Source: Laburnicola sp. R22_1 (taxonomy: Eukaryota; Ascomycota; Dothideomycetes; Pleosporales; Didymosphaeriaceae). Taken from it: a stretch of 64,000 bases of DNA. Both the position numbers and the translations under genes were made by a program. This document shows positions 1-11,070 of this stretch, piece by piece (position 1 is the first letter of the stretch; the number at the start of each line of letters is the position of its first letter). The notes under the pieces were generated by a model. That model had not been told where the DNA came from and searched no databases. It saw nothing but the letters and a program-made list of their open reading frames with translations. Location: positions 2,418,001 through 2,482,000 of the forward strand of contig JACONQ010000009.1 of assembly GCA_014281115.1 (NCBI GenBank), in the 5' to 3' direction.

Positions 1-1805
1 TCTCATCATCCGTAGTCATCGCCTCGCTATCCCTCGTATTCGCCCGCGCCAGCAAATTCGTCGGCTCCCCATATTCAGACTCGGATAGTGCAGCCTCGTC
101 TTCTTCTTCATCCGAAGGCGCAGAGGCCGAAACTACGCTTTCAACGTCGGAATCGGGGTCGTCGCCGAAACCCTTGCCTTCTTCGAGCCAGAGGGTGGGG
201 ATGAAAGCGAGGAAGGAGATTAAGGACAGTGTCCAGAAGGGAATGATGACGTATCCCTTCTTCAAGCTCCAAGAATAAAGACTTCCAATGCTAGCAGGGC
301 CCGTTGCGCGTCCAACAGCCGATACGCTAGTCGCAAGGCCGTTTATTGTACCGAGGACACGGAGGCTCGTCGCGCTGTTGGTTAGCATGATAGTCGAAGT
401 GGGGAATGCGAAAGTTCCGCCGAAGCCGCGGAATATTAGGAGGATGACCATGACGACTTCTTGGGCGGTTTGGTTGGGGAGTAGAGAGACGAATGGGGTG
501 ATGAAGTAGATGACGGGGAAGATGAGGAATGCGATTCGGAGACAGCGCAGGACGCCCCAGCGTCGGGCGAGGACTGGGAAGAGAAGGAATTGCGAAAGCA
601 TCGAGGTTATGGCGAAGATGGTGAAGATGGCTCCGATGCGTCGAGAGTCGATACCGAAGCCGCCTGCAAACTTGAAGGGGAGAGTCACATTTGCGTCGTC
701 GATTGCCATCGGAGGGTGGTGCATGAAGACCGCAATGATCTGGAAACCAGTTAGCGAGGCATAAATGTGGGCTTTGGGCTAGGTCTACCTGATCAAATGC
801 GAGCGTGTACAGTGCGAGTAATGTGTACACGACTAAGTTCAGTGTCGTCTGGAATGAGAGCACATCAGCCAGTCTCGGAGCGCTATCCTTTACGGGCGCA
901 TTGGTACTATCTGGAGCAGCTTCTTCGTCGTCGACTACTTTCACCTGACCTAGCAGTGGCTCTCGCTCGGCGTGCGCGTGGCCCTTCTTCTTCCCAGGTA
1001 GATGAAGAAGTTTGCGCACAAAAGTCGTGATTGTTGCACCGACGACGAGCCCCAGGTCGCGGTCCTGCTTCTTTTTCTCTAGAGATTCCTGGCCCTGTCA
1101 GCATTTCACGTCTAGGGCGCGGTAGAGCAAGACCTACCTTCAAGAAGAGCCATCCCACAACAATGCCAATGCAGAACAAGGCAGCTGCAACAAGATTCGG
1201 CGGACTATATGGAAACCTCTCCAAGAAGCTGCTGCCATGGGGTTTACGAGGGTCGATCCGCAGCGGATTCGACAACGCTCCACCCAGCGTCGGGCCAAAG
1301 ATGGCACCCACCGTATACACCAGCGGCATGATACTAAACGCCCTGGGTTGCAGCTCCTTCCACGGACACAGCTCTGCTACCGTTGTCCTCAATATGCCCA
1401 CATTGCCGTTCCCCAGCCCTTGTAGCGCGCGAGCGGTGATTGCCATGGGTAGCGAGGTCGAGAAGCCGAAGAGAAGCATCGTGACCATAGTATTGAACAG
1501 GCCGATGAGAATAATAGGCTTGCGGCCGTACCGATCGGACGCGGCACCCCATGCTATGCCAGTGACGGCTTGCGCTATGGAGAAGACGGCCGAGGTGAAG
1601 CCAGCCCAGAGGGCGATGTCGTTCTCAGGGACGCCGAAGGACTCCATCATCTCGGGGATGTAGGGGAAGACGGACGTCAGCGCGATGGGTTCGGCGAAGC
1701 GACATATTGCTATGAACAATCAGCCTGTGTCTACACGCTTCTCAAGTTGTACTCACAGAGAATGACGAGTTGCTGGACGGGCAAGCGGCGTTCGCGGTCG
1801 GTCAT
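1..1805 (-). CDS. MFS transporter, DHA1/ZIFL-like, C-terminus off the window edge
   Basis: Major facilitator superfamily membrane carrier, probably a proton-coupled exporter of the fungal DHA1/zinc-induced-facilitator-like type; substrate unknown. Exons read on the minus strand: 1805-1757, 1709-1138, 1088-789, 739 to beyond base 1. All introns are GT-AG (about 48-49 bp) and phases agree. The start gives MTDRERRLPVQQLVIL, then SICRFAEPIALTSVFPYIPEM (TM1 region). The MFS motif A is seen as ASDRYGRKPIILIG, and several further hydrophobic helices follow. A charged cytosolic loop (about residues 210-290, rich in K/E) separates the two six-helix halves. About 550 residues are present, ending in an acidic D/E/S tail, so only a short C-terminal piece is missing. 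Alternative acceptor for intron 2 at 1094 adds two residues. Family call is strong; substrate is not deducible. Confidence 0.9.
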
Positions 1806-2601
1806 GGCGGCGCGCGACACTGCAGCAGCAACAAACGCATGCTACAAGGGAGAGTTAAGAGGAGGAAGAGGAAGAAGAGCAGGCGTGTGGCGGGCTCGGA
1901 AAGGCCTGAGTCAAGCATTGCTGCGGAGTGCTTGCTTGCTGCACACCGGAATCGTGAGCGCCCCGCTCTTTTGTGCCGGCACGCGCCTAGCTGGCCCATC
2001 CGCCGCCCATAGAATCGGTGCGCAACACTCCACCAGCCTCAGCATCGTAGTCTTCCATACGCTGTGGTCGCACCGTTATTTCCGTTGGGGAGTCCGCATG
2101 CGCATGATGAGCGATCAGGGAGGTATTGTGTAGAATGATAGTGAGGGGAATGCGAAGGAGGATCCAACCAGCTCGGACAGGGCCCACTTCGTGATGCATC
2201 ACGACCGGAAACCGCACGAGATACAAAGGTTCTTTATAAGCCACATCCAGTTTCTCACCGGAATTAGAGTAAATTCTCGTATCCTCGGCAACCTTTTATT
2301 ACACAGATGTTGGCGGGCTGTGCTCTTGGGAACTGTTCAACATTCGCTTCCCCACATGTTCCCTGTCCCATGTCAACTGTCACGAGCGCCACCACGCCTC
2401 GGCCCCCACCTCGCCTTGCTTCTCAGGACTGGTCATCGAATCTGCCTTAACGAAATCGTACCACCATTCGACTCGATAGGACACAGCGCATGGACATACG
2501 GATGTATTCGATAAGATGCTAGCTACGATGTATTGCATGGCGGCTGAGCAGCGCAGAGGAAAGCTTGAGGCGTAAGTCCGTACCTATCATAGATCACGAC
2601 C
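1806..2601. other. Intergenic region, no gene seen
   Basis: Divergent/upstream space between the MFS gene and the remains of the F-box gene. The short open frames here have no recognisable domain and no supported splice structure. Base composition is normal, with no RIP signature. Confidence 0.5.
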
Positions 2602-2629
2602 TCAATTAGACCAGACTTGTTCGTCCTTC

Positions 2630-2815
2630 TCGGATTCCGCCTCCGTGTTTAAATCGTCATCTTCAGAAGACCCCAAATCGTCATGGTCAGATGATCCCAA
2701 ATCCTCATATTCAGATGATCCCAAATCGCCATCTTCAGAAACCCCAAATCATCATTTCCAGAAACCCCAAAATCATCATTTTCAGAAGACCCCCAACCGT
2801 CACTCTTGGATTCCG
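2630..2815 (-). repeat. 24-bp minisatellite encoding an acidic C-terminal tail
   Basis: About six tandem units of 24 bp, read on the minus strand as GAYGATTTGGGATCATCTGA plus four bases. In one frame they encode repeats of the form D-D-L-G-S-S-E/D. One unit is 23 bp, which shifts the frame. The units form the tail of the broken F-box/LRR gene; after the last unit the frame runs to a TGA at 2604-2602. Confidence 0.75.
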
Positions 2816-3588
2816 ACCGTGTCCACATCGTCAACATCAGATAACCTCCCACCGTCACTCTCGTCCTCTTCGGGCTCGACGAATATTTCGCAGAGAATTC
2901 CTTGGTCATTCAACGATTTATCAATACGCACCAAGTCTTCAACGTAACCCTCGCACTCTAGTCGAACCTTCTGAAGAGAAGGCGTATACTCGCGCCAATG
3001 ATCAGCCAGTTCATCGAGAAAAGGAATGTCATCGACAATTCTATCTTCAGTCCCCTCTCCAATGGTGAGACTTTCCAATGACCGGGGTAAATCTCCAACC
3101 CGACTTTCGAGGATGAGCGTGCGCGGGAGATCGAGATGCCTCAATCTTTTGAAGCCATGGAGGGCATCCAGCGTACCCTGAGTTTCGCTCCGAAAAAATA
3201 ATTCGCTGTTCAAGCAGAGGGACTCCAACGATGGACAGTGAGCGACAAGAGATTGGATTTTGCTGGAGTAACCATACTTCATATCGTCCATATTGGGAGG
3301 ATCTCCATAGAATTCCGTATCGTTTATGGTAGCATTGCCATCAAGAAGCATTTCATCGGTGCCGACATATTCGAAGGATTTGAGTCCACGGATGGAGGAT
3401 AGAAGCACATTGAGAGTGCTGTGTTCAATACAGCAATTCCTTAGCCTCAAGACCTCGATAGGTGACGAATGAGGGGGGAGCAGACGTCGCAACAGGTTCG
3501 CCTGCGCCGGCGGTTCGAGAAGGTCAACTAGGGTGACTTCGCACACTGATGCTAACTTGAAGATCGGGGCCAGATGACAAAGCTGTAT

Positions 3589-4832
3589 TGAAGATCTTCG
3601 TCGTGTTAAGATTCTAACCAAGGTCGAATCCGCACCATACACAGAGAGGAGTAAAACAGGAGGCACTAAAACCCAGCACCTAGCACACAGTAGTAGTAAC
3701 AAAATATACACAAAATAACGATAATTTCGTTGTTAACGTTTTGCACAGCAGCATCGTTAATAGTAGTTAATAGATAGTCTGCTATCTGGCATAACTAAGT
3801 CACATATTATCTCTTAACTAGTAGACTATTAAAGAGCTGTAGTGGACCGCGGAGTCGCAACCGCGAGAGCAGTGTGGGCGATAGGACGCTTAACTATAGT
3901 TTAGTTGTTGCGCTTGCGACCTGGCAGTAGCGTAACTATAGTTTGCCATACGCACAGTATATAAAGTCTGCCTGCTCTTACAATATTAGTAATGCCTAGT
4001 ACACTAAATCTTTACCTTTAACTTACATAACACTAAGTCTTTTAAATCCAAATACCTCTTTATTATATGCAGCAATGCAACACCTTTCTAGCGTCCTAAG
4101 ATTGTGTTGTCTAATACCTGCGGTTAGACAACTACCAGAGAATTTAAAACTAGTATAGACAATTAGCTAGGCAATATTAGCTATCTAGCCTACCTACTGC
4201 AAGATAAGGTTTAAGAGGCAGGGCTGCTAGAGGACCAAATTAATCATAATTATACTATCCTAGAAGTTACATCTAATAATCTGTTTAGGCCATATACAAT
4301 CTTTACGCAACTCTAAATTCTTAAGTGCTAGGTTATCCTTTTATATAAAGACCTAGAAAGAGATATAGCAACCTTCATAAGAAAATAATAGCACCTTGCT
4401 ATTATGTTACTAGCAAGGCTAGAGGATAGGCTAAGATATAGCAGTGGGCGTCTATTAGAGAAGGAGCGGATATTTCTTGTACGTTGCTAGAGCGCGCGCG
4501 CGCAGCTATAGCAGGAGAAGCTCCTAGCGGTAGTTAAGATTATATGGGCGCATAAGGATAATAAGGAGTAAGGGTGGTAGTGGTGGCAGGAGCATAGAGG
4601 AGATAGGTAGCAGTAGCGAGGTTCTAGGGGGGCGGTATACAGCTCGCCAGTTGCGAGAGGAGATCTACTATAGAAGAGTAATAAAATAGTTAGGTTAGTT
4701 GCTATTATAATTGTTGTTATTATTGTTACTACAAAAAATGTTGTTAAAGAAATCATTGATTACGTAACACGGTGGTCGGTCAAACAGCCGGCCCAGGATC
4801 ACGTGACATCACGGATTGACACCGGGGGAGAG
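3589..4832 (-). mobile_element. Element A, copy 1: 1.24-kb non-coding retroelement-like insert
   Basis: Flanked by 14-bp direct repeats TGACRAAGCTGTAT (3575-3588 and 4833-4846; one C/T difference), consistent with a target-site duplication. No terminal inverted repeats and no convincing long ORF; an 89-codon open frame at 4487-4756 has no known domain. The minus-strand 5' end begins CTCTCCCCCGGTGTCAATCC. A second, collinear copy lies at 56928-58118 with its own 14-bp duplication. The 14-bp length fits LINE-type target-primed reverse transcription better than LTR (4-6 bp) or hAT (8 bp) insertion. The interior is RIP-like (TA-rich), while about 300 bp of the 5' part keeps more GC. Confidence 0.8.
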
Positions 4833-5740
4833 TGACGAAGCTGTATAGATATTACGTCGACGCGGATGGATTTCAAGTGAGCGAACTGGTGCGTATGGCC
4901 GAAGCGGCTTCCGCTTACAGCTTGTCGAATGAGGCCAATCCACTTCGGTTCTTTGTACTCTCTGGCATTGCGTAGTATCGTGTCGTCTTGGACATGAAGG
5001 TTCGCGACATGAGGTGTGCACATGAGGATGGTAGCGAAGAGAATCTCATGTTCGACGTCTACATCATTGCATTGTGAAGCCCAGGCTTTCCATCCCGGGA
5101 TATCCAGTTGTTTGAGTCTGTCCTTTATCAGCTGTTTGTCGGATACAGACGGTTTGTATTTGGGCCGATCGGCCATCCATTCGCATGGGAAGCGGAAAAA
5201 CACGGTACGGACATTGGCTGCAAGCTCTGGCCGGGAGAGAACCGTGCGAAGGAAAGGATAGGGTGTGCAGCTGTAACTGTCATACGCGGCATATAATTTC
5301 TCGCTGACCAAGTAGTGAAGTCGGCGATTTGTGAGGAAGAGGTTCGTGAGTGTGCGAAGCTCGAAATGTTCGATTGCGATAAAATGGACATATTCGAGGA
5401 TCTCTGAAAGAAGCTCATCCGGAAGATCGTTTATGGATGTCGCGCAGTATGGGCGATGCGTATGTAGAGCTGTCCTGAAATTTTTTGTCGTTGCGTGCTC
5501 ATCCTTCTGTCGCGCCTGCGACGGTAGTGGTGGAAATTCAGCGTCGTCGAGCATGGTGGCTTTCTCAACCCGATGATGTGTCGCCAGATATGTGTCGCCA
5601 AATGACCAACGTCTCATATACCGAGGGAAAAAAGGTGGGAACTATGTGATGTTGATGCCAATGGCGTGGTTGATGTCAGATGCGTGAGTGTGGCACTGTG
5701 GTTGCAGTGTGGACACTGTGGAGTAGGAAGAGCTAGGGAC

Positions 5741-5768
5741 GATTTCGCTTAGTAAGCAGTATCCCACG
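5741..5768 (+). repeat. 28-bp direct repeat left of the Fot1 element
   Basis: GATTTCGCTTAGTAAGCAGT and following bases, repeated at 7611-7638 with two transitions. It contains the 11-bp palindrome GCTTAGTAAGC. It lies outside the transposon ends, in the former upstream region of the F-box gene. Confidence 0.7.
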
Positions 5769-5770
5769 TA

Positions 5771-7603
5771 ACGTAATCCACCAGTGAGCTGCGTACACCA
5801 CTGAGCTGCGCACCCCACCAAAACGCGACACAACGCGTCCACCTTTTTAACCATAGCTCAACAACAACAAGCTCAATTGCTATTAAAAGAAGGCAGACTT
5901 AGTCTTGCCCTTGTCTTAATTAAGTCTTATCCTTATTAGTTAATTCGCGCTATGGCAGCAGCCTATAATGTCCCTAAATTAACCCTCTAGTCGCGCCTCT
6001 GTAGTGTCCAAGCTAGAATTAAGACAACATCTAACAAACGCAAGCTATCGCCTCTTAAAGAGCAGTCTCTTATTCGCTAGATCCTAGACCTTAATAAATA
6101 AGGCTTTCCATCCTATATTATTAATGTGCGCCAAATAACAGACGTCCTACTTTAAGCTTAAGGCCAAATCCCGCCTCTACAGCCTATTGGCAAGAACTAG
6201 GTGTCACACTTTGTTAATAGCTAGGCAGAGCTTATAACTAAGTAGGACAGAAAACTGCATACTTAGCGTGCTCTCTATTAGAATCCAGTTAAGTTTAGAG
6301 TCTAGTTTAAGCTTGTTAAGGACACGTATTAAAAGTATAGCATAATAGATAAGGACACATATAATTTTAATAAGACAGAATTTATAATAGAGGTTACTAG
6401 CACGTCTAAGGTTATTATAAGCTCTAATAGAGTTAGGCAAGCAATTGCTATATAGCCTAGTAATTACAACTAGATTACAGCAATTAAATATATTAGCGCG
6501 TTAGACTGGGCGCTCTTGCTATTTATTATACTATCTAGAAAGCTACACTAAGCTGGCTAGTATTAGCTTATTCTAGACAACTAGAGGCTTATAGTAAGCA
6601 ATAATAGCTAGACAACTAATAAGCTTAGCATAGAATAGCTTAAGCACTTTAACTATTAGACTACATTGCGCTTAGCTAGAGCCTATTGCCTACTTATCCT
6701 AGATAGCTATAGCAGCTATGCGACGCCTAAGTTTAATTAGTTCTATATAGAAAATAAGATTATTAGTCTTTATATGCTAGCTTATAGCTTACATCTACTA
6801 TAGCTACTAGATATTATCTACTACGCGCTACTTAAAGCTGCGTATTAATATAAAGTATCTAAGCTTGCGCGCAATTATATCTTTTACATTAATAAGCAGA
6901 AATTTCTTAATATCTACACGCGTATTAGGACTTTAGTCTTCTTAAAGCAGTTAATTAAGAGTAGCTTTTAAGTAGTAGGGCTTATTCTATACTATTCTAA
7001 GCGCGTCCTATTGTCACTTACTATAGTCTAAACGCCATCTCCCCTAAGGCAAGAAGCTAATAGTAAGAGGCGCTAGACTACTAAGACGCCTTACACAGTT
7101 GCTTAGCTACAGTAGTAGGACTAACTACTACGTAACTTTCTTAGTTATTAATCGCAGAGCCCTACACATTAGTCTCTAGCTTAGCTTATAAAAGGATATT
7201 AGATAGTAATGCACTCTATAATAATTCTTACTAAGAAAAACACTAAGCTACGTTAGGCCAACTATTACTAAGAGAAAAAGAGGCAACAGTAACAGTAGTA
7301 TATTGCTATAGAAGGGACTCTTATAGGCTAGAAAGGTTAGAGGCTAGCTATAGAGACAGAAATAAGGGCGCAGGTAGATGTTTAGCGCTAGGTATCTTAG
7401 AGCTATTAGCGAGCACCACTAACGTGCTCAAAGTACTATATGTAAGGCCATAAAAGGACTTAATATAGAAGTAATTAGGAATATTTTGTATGTATATTTA
7501 TATAGGTTTAATTTAGTTGTTATTTAGTTATCTATTAAAAGGCGCACGCGTTTTAGTGGGGTGCGTAGCTTAGTGGTGTACGCAGCTCACTAGTGGATTA
7601 CGT
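5771..7603 (+). mobile_element. Fot1/pogo-family (Tc1/mariner superfamily) DNA transposon, RIP-mutated
   Basis: 1833 bp, the usual Fot1 size. It is flanked by TA dinucleotides (5769-5770, 7604-7605) and has long terminal inverted repeats beginning ACGTAATCCACYAGTGAGCT, continuing into GTGGGGTGC-type sequence. Many inverted-repeat mismatches are C/T or G/A. Confidence 0.9.
5952..7440 (+). pseudogene. Fot1/pogo transposase remnant
   Basis: Starts ATGGCAGCAGCCTATAATGT (5952). Translation, interrupted by many TAG/TAA codons, shows the helix-turn-helix CENP-B-type region (LSPLKEQSLIRWILDLN), then the lysine/tryptophan GKNWVSHFV segment. The DDE segment follows: VSNNSQTTNK with D-to-N changes, LLILDSYSSYATPKF, and LLQLLDIIYYALLKAAYQ. 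Almost every stop corresponds to a TGG or CAG/CAA codon hit by a C-to-T change on one strand, as RIP predicts. No functional protein is possible. Confidence 0.88.
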
Positions 7604-7667
7604 TAAACGTGATTTCGCTTAGTAAGCAATATCTCACGTGAATCTTATTAATTAGCTCAAGGCATCT

Positions 7668-7851
7668 TATAACGGTAGTGGGTAAGTTTAGAGTTGCTGC
7701 CTACAGATCTACTATTGCCTGTACTAGTTTATTACTGCCTATACTTGTTTACTACTGCCTAGATTGCCTATTAGTATATATTCTAGGTACTACTCATATT
7801 TAATATAATAAGTATTGCCTCGACTTTTGCCTTTTAGCTACAACCGCTACA
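7668..7851 (+). repeat. 5' LTR of the copia element
   Basis: 184 bp, starts TATAACGGTAGTGGGTAAG (TGTAAC in the 3' LTR) and ends CAACCGCTACA. Most differences from the 3' LTR are transitions of the RIP type. Confidence 0.93.
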
Positions 7852-7899
7852 GTTATAAGCCCGGATTGCGATAGGGCCTTACTTACCTAAGTAATTACC

Positions 7900-10800
7900 C
7901 TACTAAGGACACTATAGTCTTACTGTAGGAGCAACCCTGCGAGCACGATAACAACCGAGTTGGATCTAGCCGTCACTTAAGTGACAATTGTCCTTAGTTA
8001 ATTAGAAGATTGGCACAAATAGCTATTTATCCGCAAGGATATAGCGCAAAAGAACTAACTCTAGAAATACGTTAATCTAGATGTTGTAGCAGACAAGCGA
8101 CCGCAGCTTAAGGAGCTGATAGAGCCTTAGCGACTACAACAGCACGGCTACTACGTACGCCAGCCTAAATACCGAGCAGCGAGCCGATTACTATTGGGCG
8201 TACGAGAGATAGGAAAAGAAGGATCTAGAGTATAAGCGTCAGCTGAAGGCTCTAGCAGAATTCAACTCTGAGATTAGTAAGACGATAGCAGCACACTATA
8301 TATACCTAATTGAGGACAAGGGTACGCCGCACGAACAACTTACAACCCTTAAGAAACATCTTGCACTATTAGACGCGACACGTCGCCGCGATTTAATAAC
8401 AAAGTATAAGGATCTCTAGACACCGCTAAAGGGCAGGAAGGTTAAAGAGTGGCTTTAACGTTAGGTTAAGGTCACTAACTAGTGCAAGGCTATTAGGCTG
8501 GCAGAGACGGAGGATTCTTGCGCGTAGGAAGACTTCCTAGTTGCCTGTAAGGTACTTAACCCAGAATATAAAATAGTAGGTCTGTGAGACCTAATCCAGA
8601 AGGAGAGGCTTAGTAAAACAGTTTTATTAGCGGAGGACTACGTCGCTAAGTTCTTAGCGTACTTAAAGCGCACACGCCTAATTAGTATAGGCTTTAGTGC
8701 ATATGCGGCAGAGCTAGAGATAGCTAAGCTAATAAAAATACTACAAAGCAAACCTTTATAAAGCGGTGTATACCTCTATAGCAACAAACACTCTTAGTCT
8801 AAGTGCTAGGTAATAAATCCAGATGCTCCTTCCTAACCCTAAGAATACAATAACAAGGAGGGTAGCAAGAAGGTGGCAATAGCTTTTACTAAGGATCTAA
8901 GCTTAAAGACAAGAGTGGAGAAGGCTATAAAGGACTAGAAGGCAACTTAATTAAGCTCTGAGTCTGCAGTTACTATTAACAATAGAAAGCCTCCCTTAAA
9001 CCCATATCTACACCGCGCGATATATAGAATCCAATGCCGTTACAGTTAACAAGCGCGGCGAGCGCGATAAGAAGCTGTCGTTTAACGACAGCGTTAAACC
9101 CGCTAAGAAGCTGGTAGCTCTATCTATACTTAACAACGTTAGCAGCTACAACTTATTAAGTAACTAATTTATACTTAATCCTGGTTCGAACACCCACATT
9201 ATTAATACTAAGTCTTGGCCTAGATAAACAAGAGAGTATAAGGCTAGTGCTAACAACTTTATAGGAGCAGGAACAAGACGTATTAAAATCACTACATAGG
9301 GTAGTATAAAACTAATAGTAAAGACACCTAAGGGCCTATTAGCTATAGTCCTAACGCACGTTGCTTTAGTCAAAGGCTTCTTAATAAGCCTTATAGGCTT
9401 AGCACGCTGTCGCTTAAGTCAGATTCACTTTAACTTAGGATAAGACCTTCTATACAAGGTTAGTAGAAAATCTGTAGTTGCATACCTAGAGTACTAAGAT
9501 AGACACTGGCTAGTCGACGCTAATACTAGCTGCTGCCCAGAAACCCGCTTATTATTATCCTTTAGCACTACTTACTAAGCTTTAAAGGACCCTTAACCTA
9601 ATTATATAATCGACTATAGGACAGCCCATAGCACCTAGGGTTACTCTGGCAAGAAGGCGATTAAGAAGCTGGCTAACTATATAGAAGGCTTGCGAGTAGA
9701 AGGTAGAGATAGCGACTTCTATAGCGTATATGTCAAATCAAAGCTCTTAAAGCAAGTCTCTAGAAGACAGCAGAAGGACTTTATATAAAGGAAGTTCTAT
9801 TGCGTCGCTATAGACTTTATCTAGCTACTACCTTAAGAAGCAGACTCTTGTCTTAATAGTGACAGAGTTGCAGGTCACATAGTGGACCAGCACAGTAAGT
9901 GGCATAAAGTGGATTGCTTTCCACACCGTACGAAGGCATTTCTGAGCCGCTGGCTTGTCCGCAAGATTTGTAAGATACAGCGTATCTTTGATAGCGACGT
10001 TACCGCAATTAAGACCAACAACAATTAAGGGTATAGAGTTGCACCGAACATATTAGAGGAGCTCTACGCTAAGCTAGGTATCTAATATAAGCTGTAGGCA
10101 GAATACACAGATAAGCAGAACAGTCTCGCTAAGAGAGCAGGCAAGATTATTATTATTCGAGCTTAAGCTATAAGACTTAAAGAAAATCTGCCAAAATCAT
10201 TATTAAACGAGCTGCTCAAGACAGCAGCATACATACTAAATCGTACACCAACTAAAGCGCTAGGTTAGAAGACTTTATATGAGATTGTATAGGGATTAAA
10301 GCCAAAGGTAAACTACCTGCGCCCTATAGGCTACTAAGTGTACGTCTGGAACCCATTAGTTAAAAGAGGTAACAAGCTTAAGTCTAGAGCACTTATTGGC
10401 TAACTTGTAGGCTATAATTTAACAAATATCTTTAGGATCTGGCTGCTAACAAAGGACAGAGTAATTTAAGCAAGAGATATTATTTTCGAGCCAACGCAGT
10501 TCTATAAGGGACCAAATGGCTACGCAGCTAAGTTAGTAATTAAAGAAGTTATAGAGCTGCTTGCCTTTCTAAAAGAAGCTAAATCTAATAATATTGCCAT
10601 TAAAGAGCTTATAACGCTCAGGCAGAATTATATAGTACCTACAGCTACAGCTCCTGCTAGCAAGCAGTAGGTAGAGGGTAAGGATAGAGCTACTAAAGCT
10701 AAGGTTAACGAGGTTAACGGAGTTGACAAGGATGTAGAGGACTTGTTTTTAGAAGGTAGGCTACTTACGCCTACGTCTAGAGGTTCACCTTTACCTCACG

Positions 10801-10931
10801 TAACTAGGCATTAGAACAACAATAATCCAGTTAAAGTTCTCCTAATAGAGCAAGACCTAGAGTTAACACTAGAAGAGCTCTCTGCCACCCAAATTCCTGG
10901 CTATATACCTAATCGCCATAACAACAACGCG
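7900..10931 (+). pseudogene. copia gag-protease-integrase remnant
   Basis: Many in-frame stops, but recognisable segments remain in order. A gag region (about 7960-8750) is followed by a zinc-knuckle-like KC.VINPDAP stretch near 8800-8840. Then comes the protease/GAG-pre-integrase region (ILNPGSNTHIINTK near 9170; CRLSQIHFNLG near 9405). The integrase follows at about 9600-10480, with AAYILNRTPTKALG and GYQVYVWNPLVKRGNK. The coding region is interrupted at 10945 by the LINE and resumes at 17187. Confidence 0.85.
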
Positions 10932-10944
10932 CCAAGGCGTAGAA
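10932..10944 (+). repeat. Target-site duplication, left copy (LINE)
   Basis: CCAAGGCGTAGAA; an identical 13-bp copy lies at 17174-17186 directly after the TAC tail of the LINE. Confidence 0.93.
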
Positions 10945-11070
10945 CACACCTTCACCAACTTTTGGAATTTTGAGAAAGTGGTAAAATTGCTAAATCTTTA
11001 TCTCGTTTATCTCAGTTTCATCTGAAATCCGACTCCTAGCCATCCCCAGGCACCGCACGCGTGCGGTGGG

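Larger units (their letters stand above)
2602..5617 (-). pseudogene. F-box/LRR-like protein gene split by a 1.24-kb insertion
   Basis: F-box proteins recruit substrates to SCF ubiquitin ligases. The N-terminal half (5617-4847) carries an F-box, INDLPDELLSEILEYVHF, at about residues 61-78. The C-terminal half (about 3588-2800) carries leucine-rich, LRR-like segments such as CPSLESLCLNSELFF and LKSFEYVG. The halves are in the same order and strand. Skipping the insert plus one copy of its 14-bp duplication continues the frame from ...VISIQL into HLAPIFKLASV. The product would have been roughly 500-600 residues. Further frame breaks lie in the acidic repeat tail: the main frame stops at 2800, while the tail frame runs to 2602. 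In the present state the 5' half stops at ...SIRDVT inside the element. Probably non-functional, though a truncated F-box-only protein could still be made. Confidence 0.85.

Noticed and set aside
1802..1999. N-terminal extension of the MFS transporter on the minus strand
   Set aside because: Different frame from MTDRERRLPVQQL and interrupted; the ATG at 1805 gives the expected short cytosolic N-terminus.
4487..4756. 89-codon frame inside element A as a protein
   Set aside because: Hydrophobic/low-complexity, frame not maintained in copy 2, no domain.
3583..4803. Element A read as a solo LTR starting TGTCACG and ending ATACA
   Set aside because: Homology between the two copies extends beyond TGTCACG, and the flanking direct repeats are 14 bp in both copies, not 4-6 bp.
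9184..9200. GGTTCGAACACCC as a tRNA B box
   Set aside because: Lies in the copia protease region and no cloverleaf can be formed around it; no tRNA gene was found in the window.
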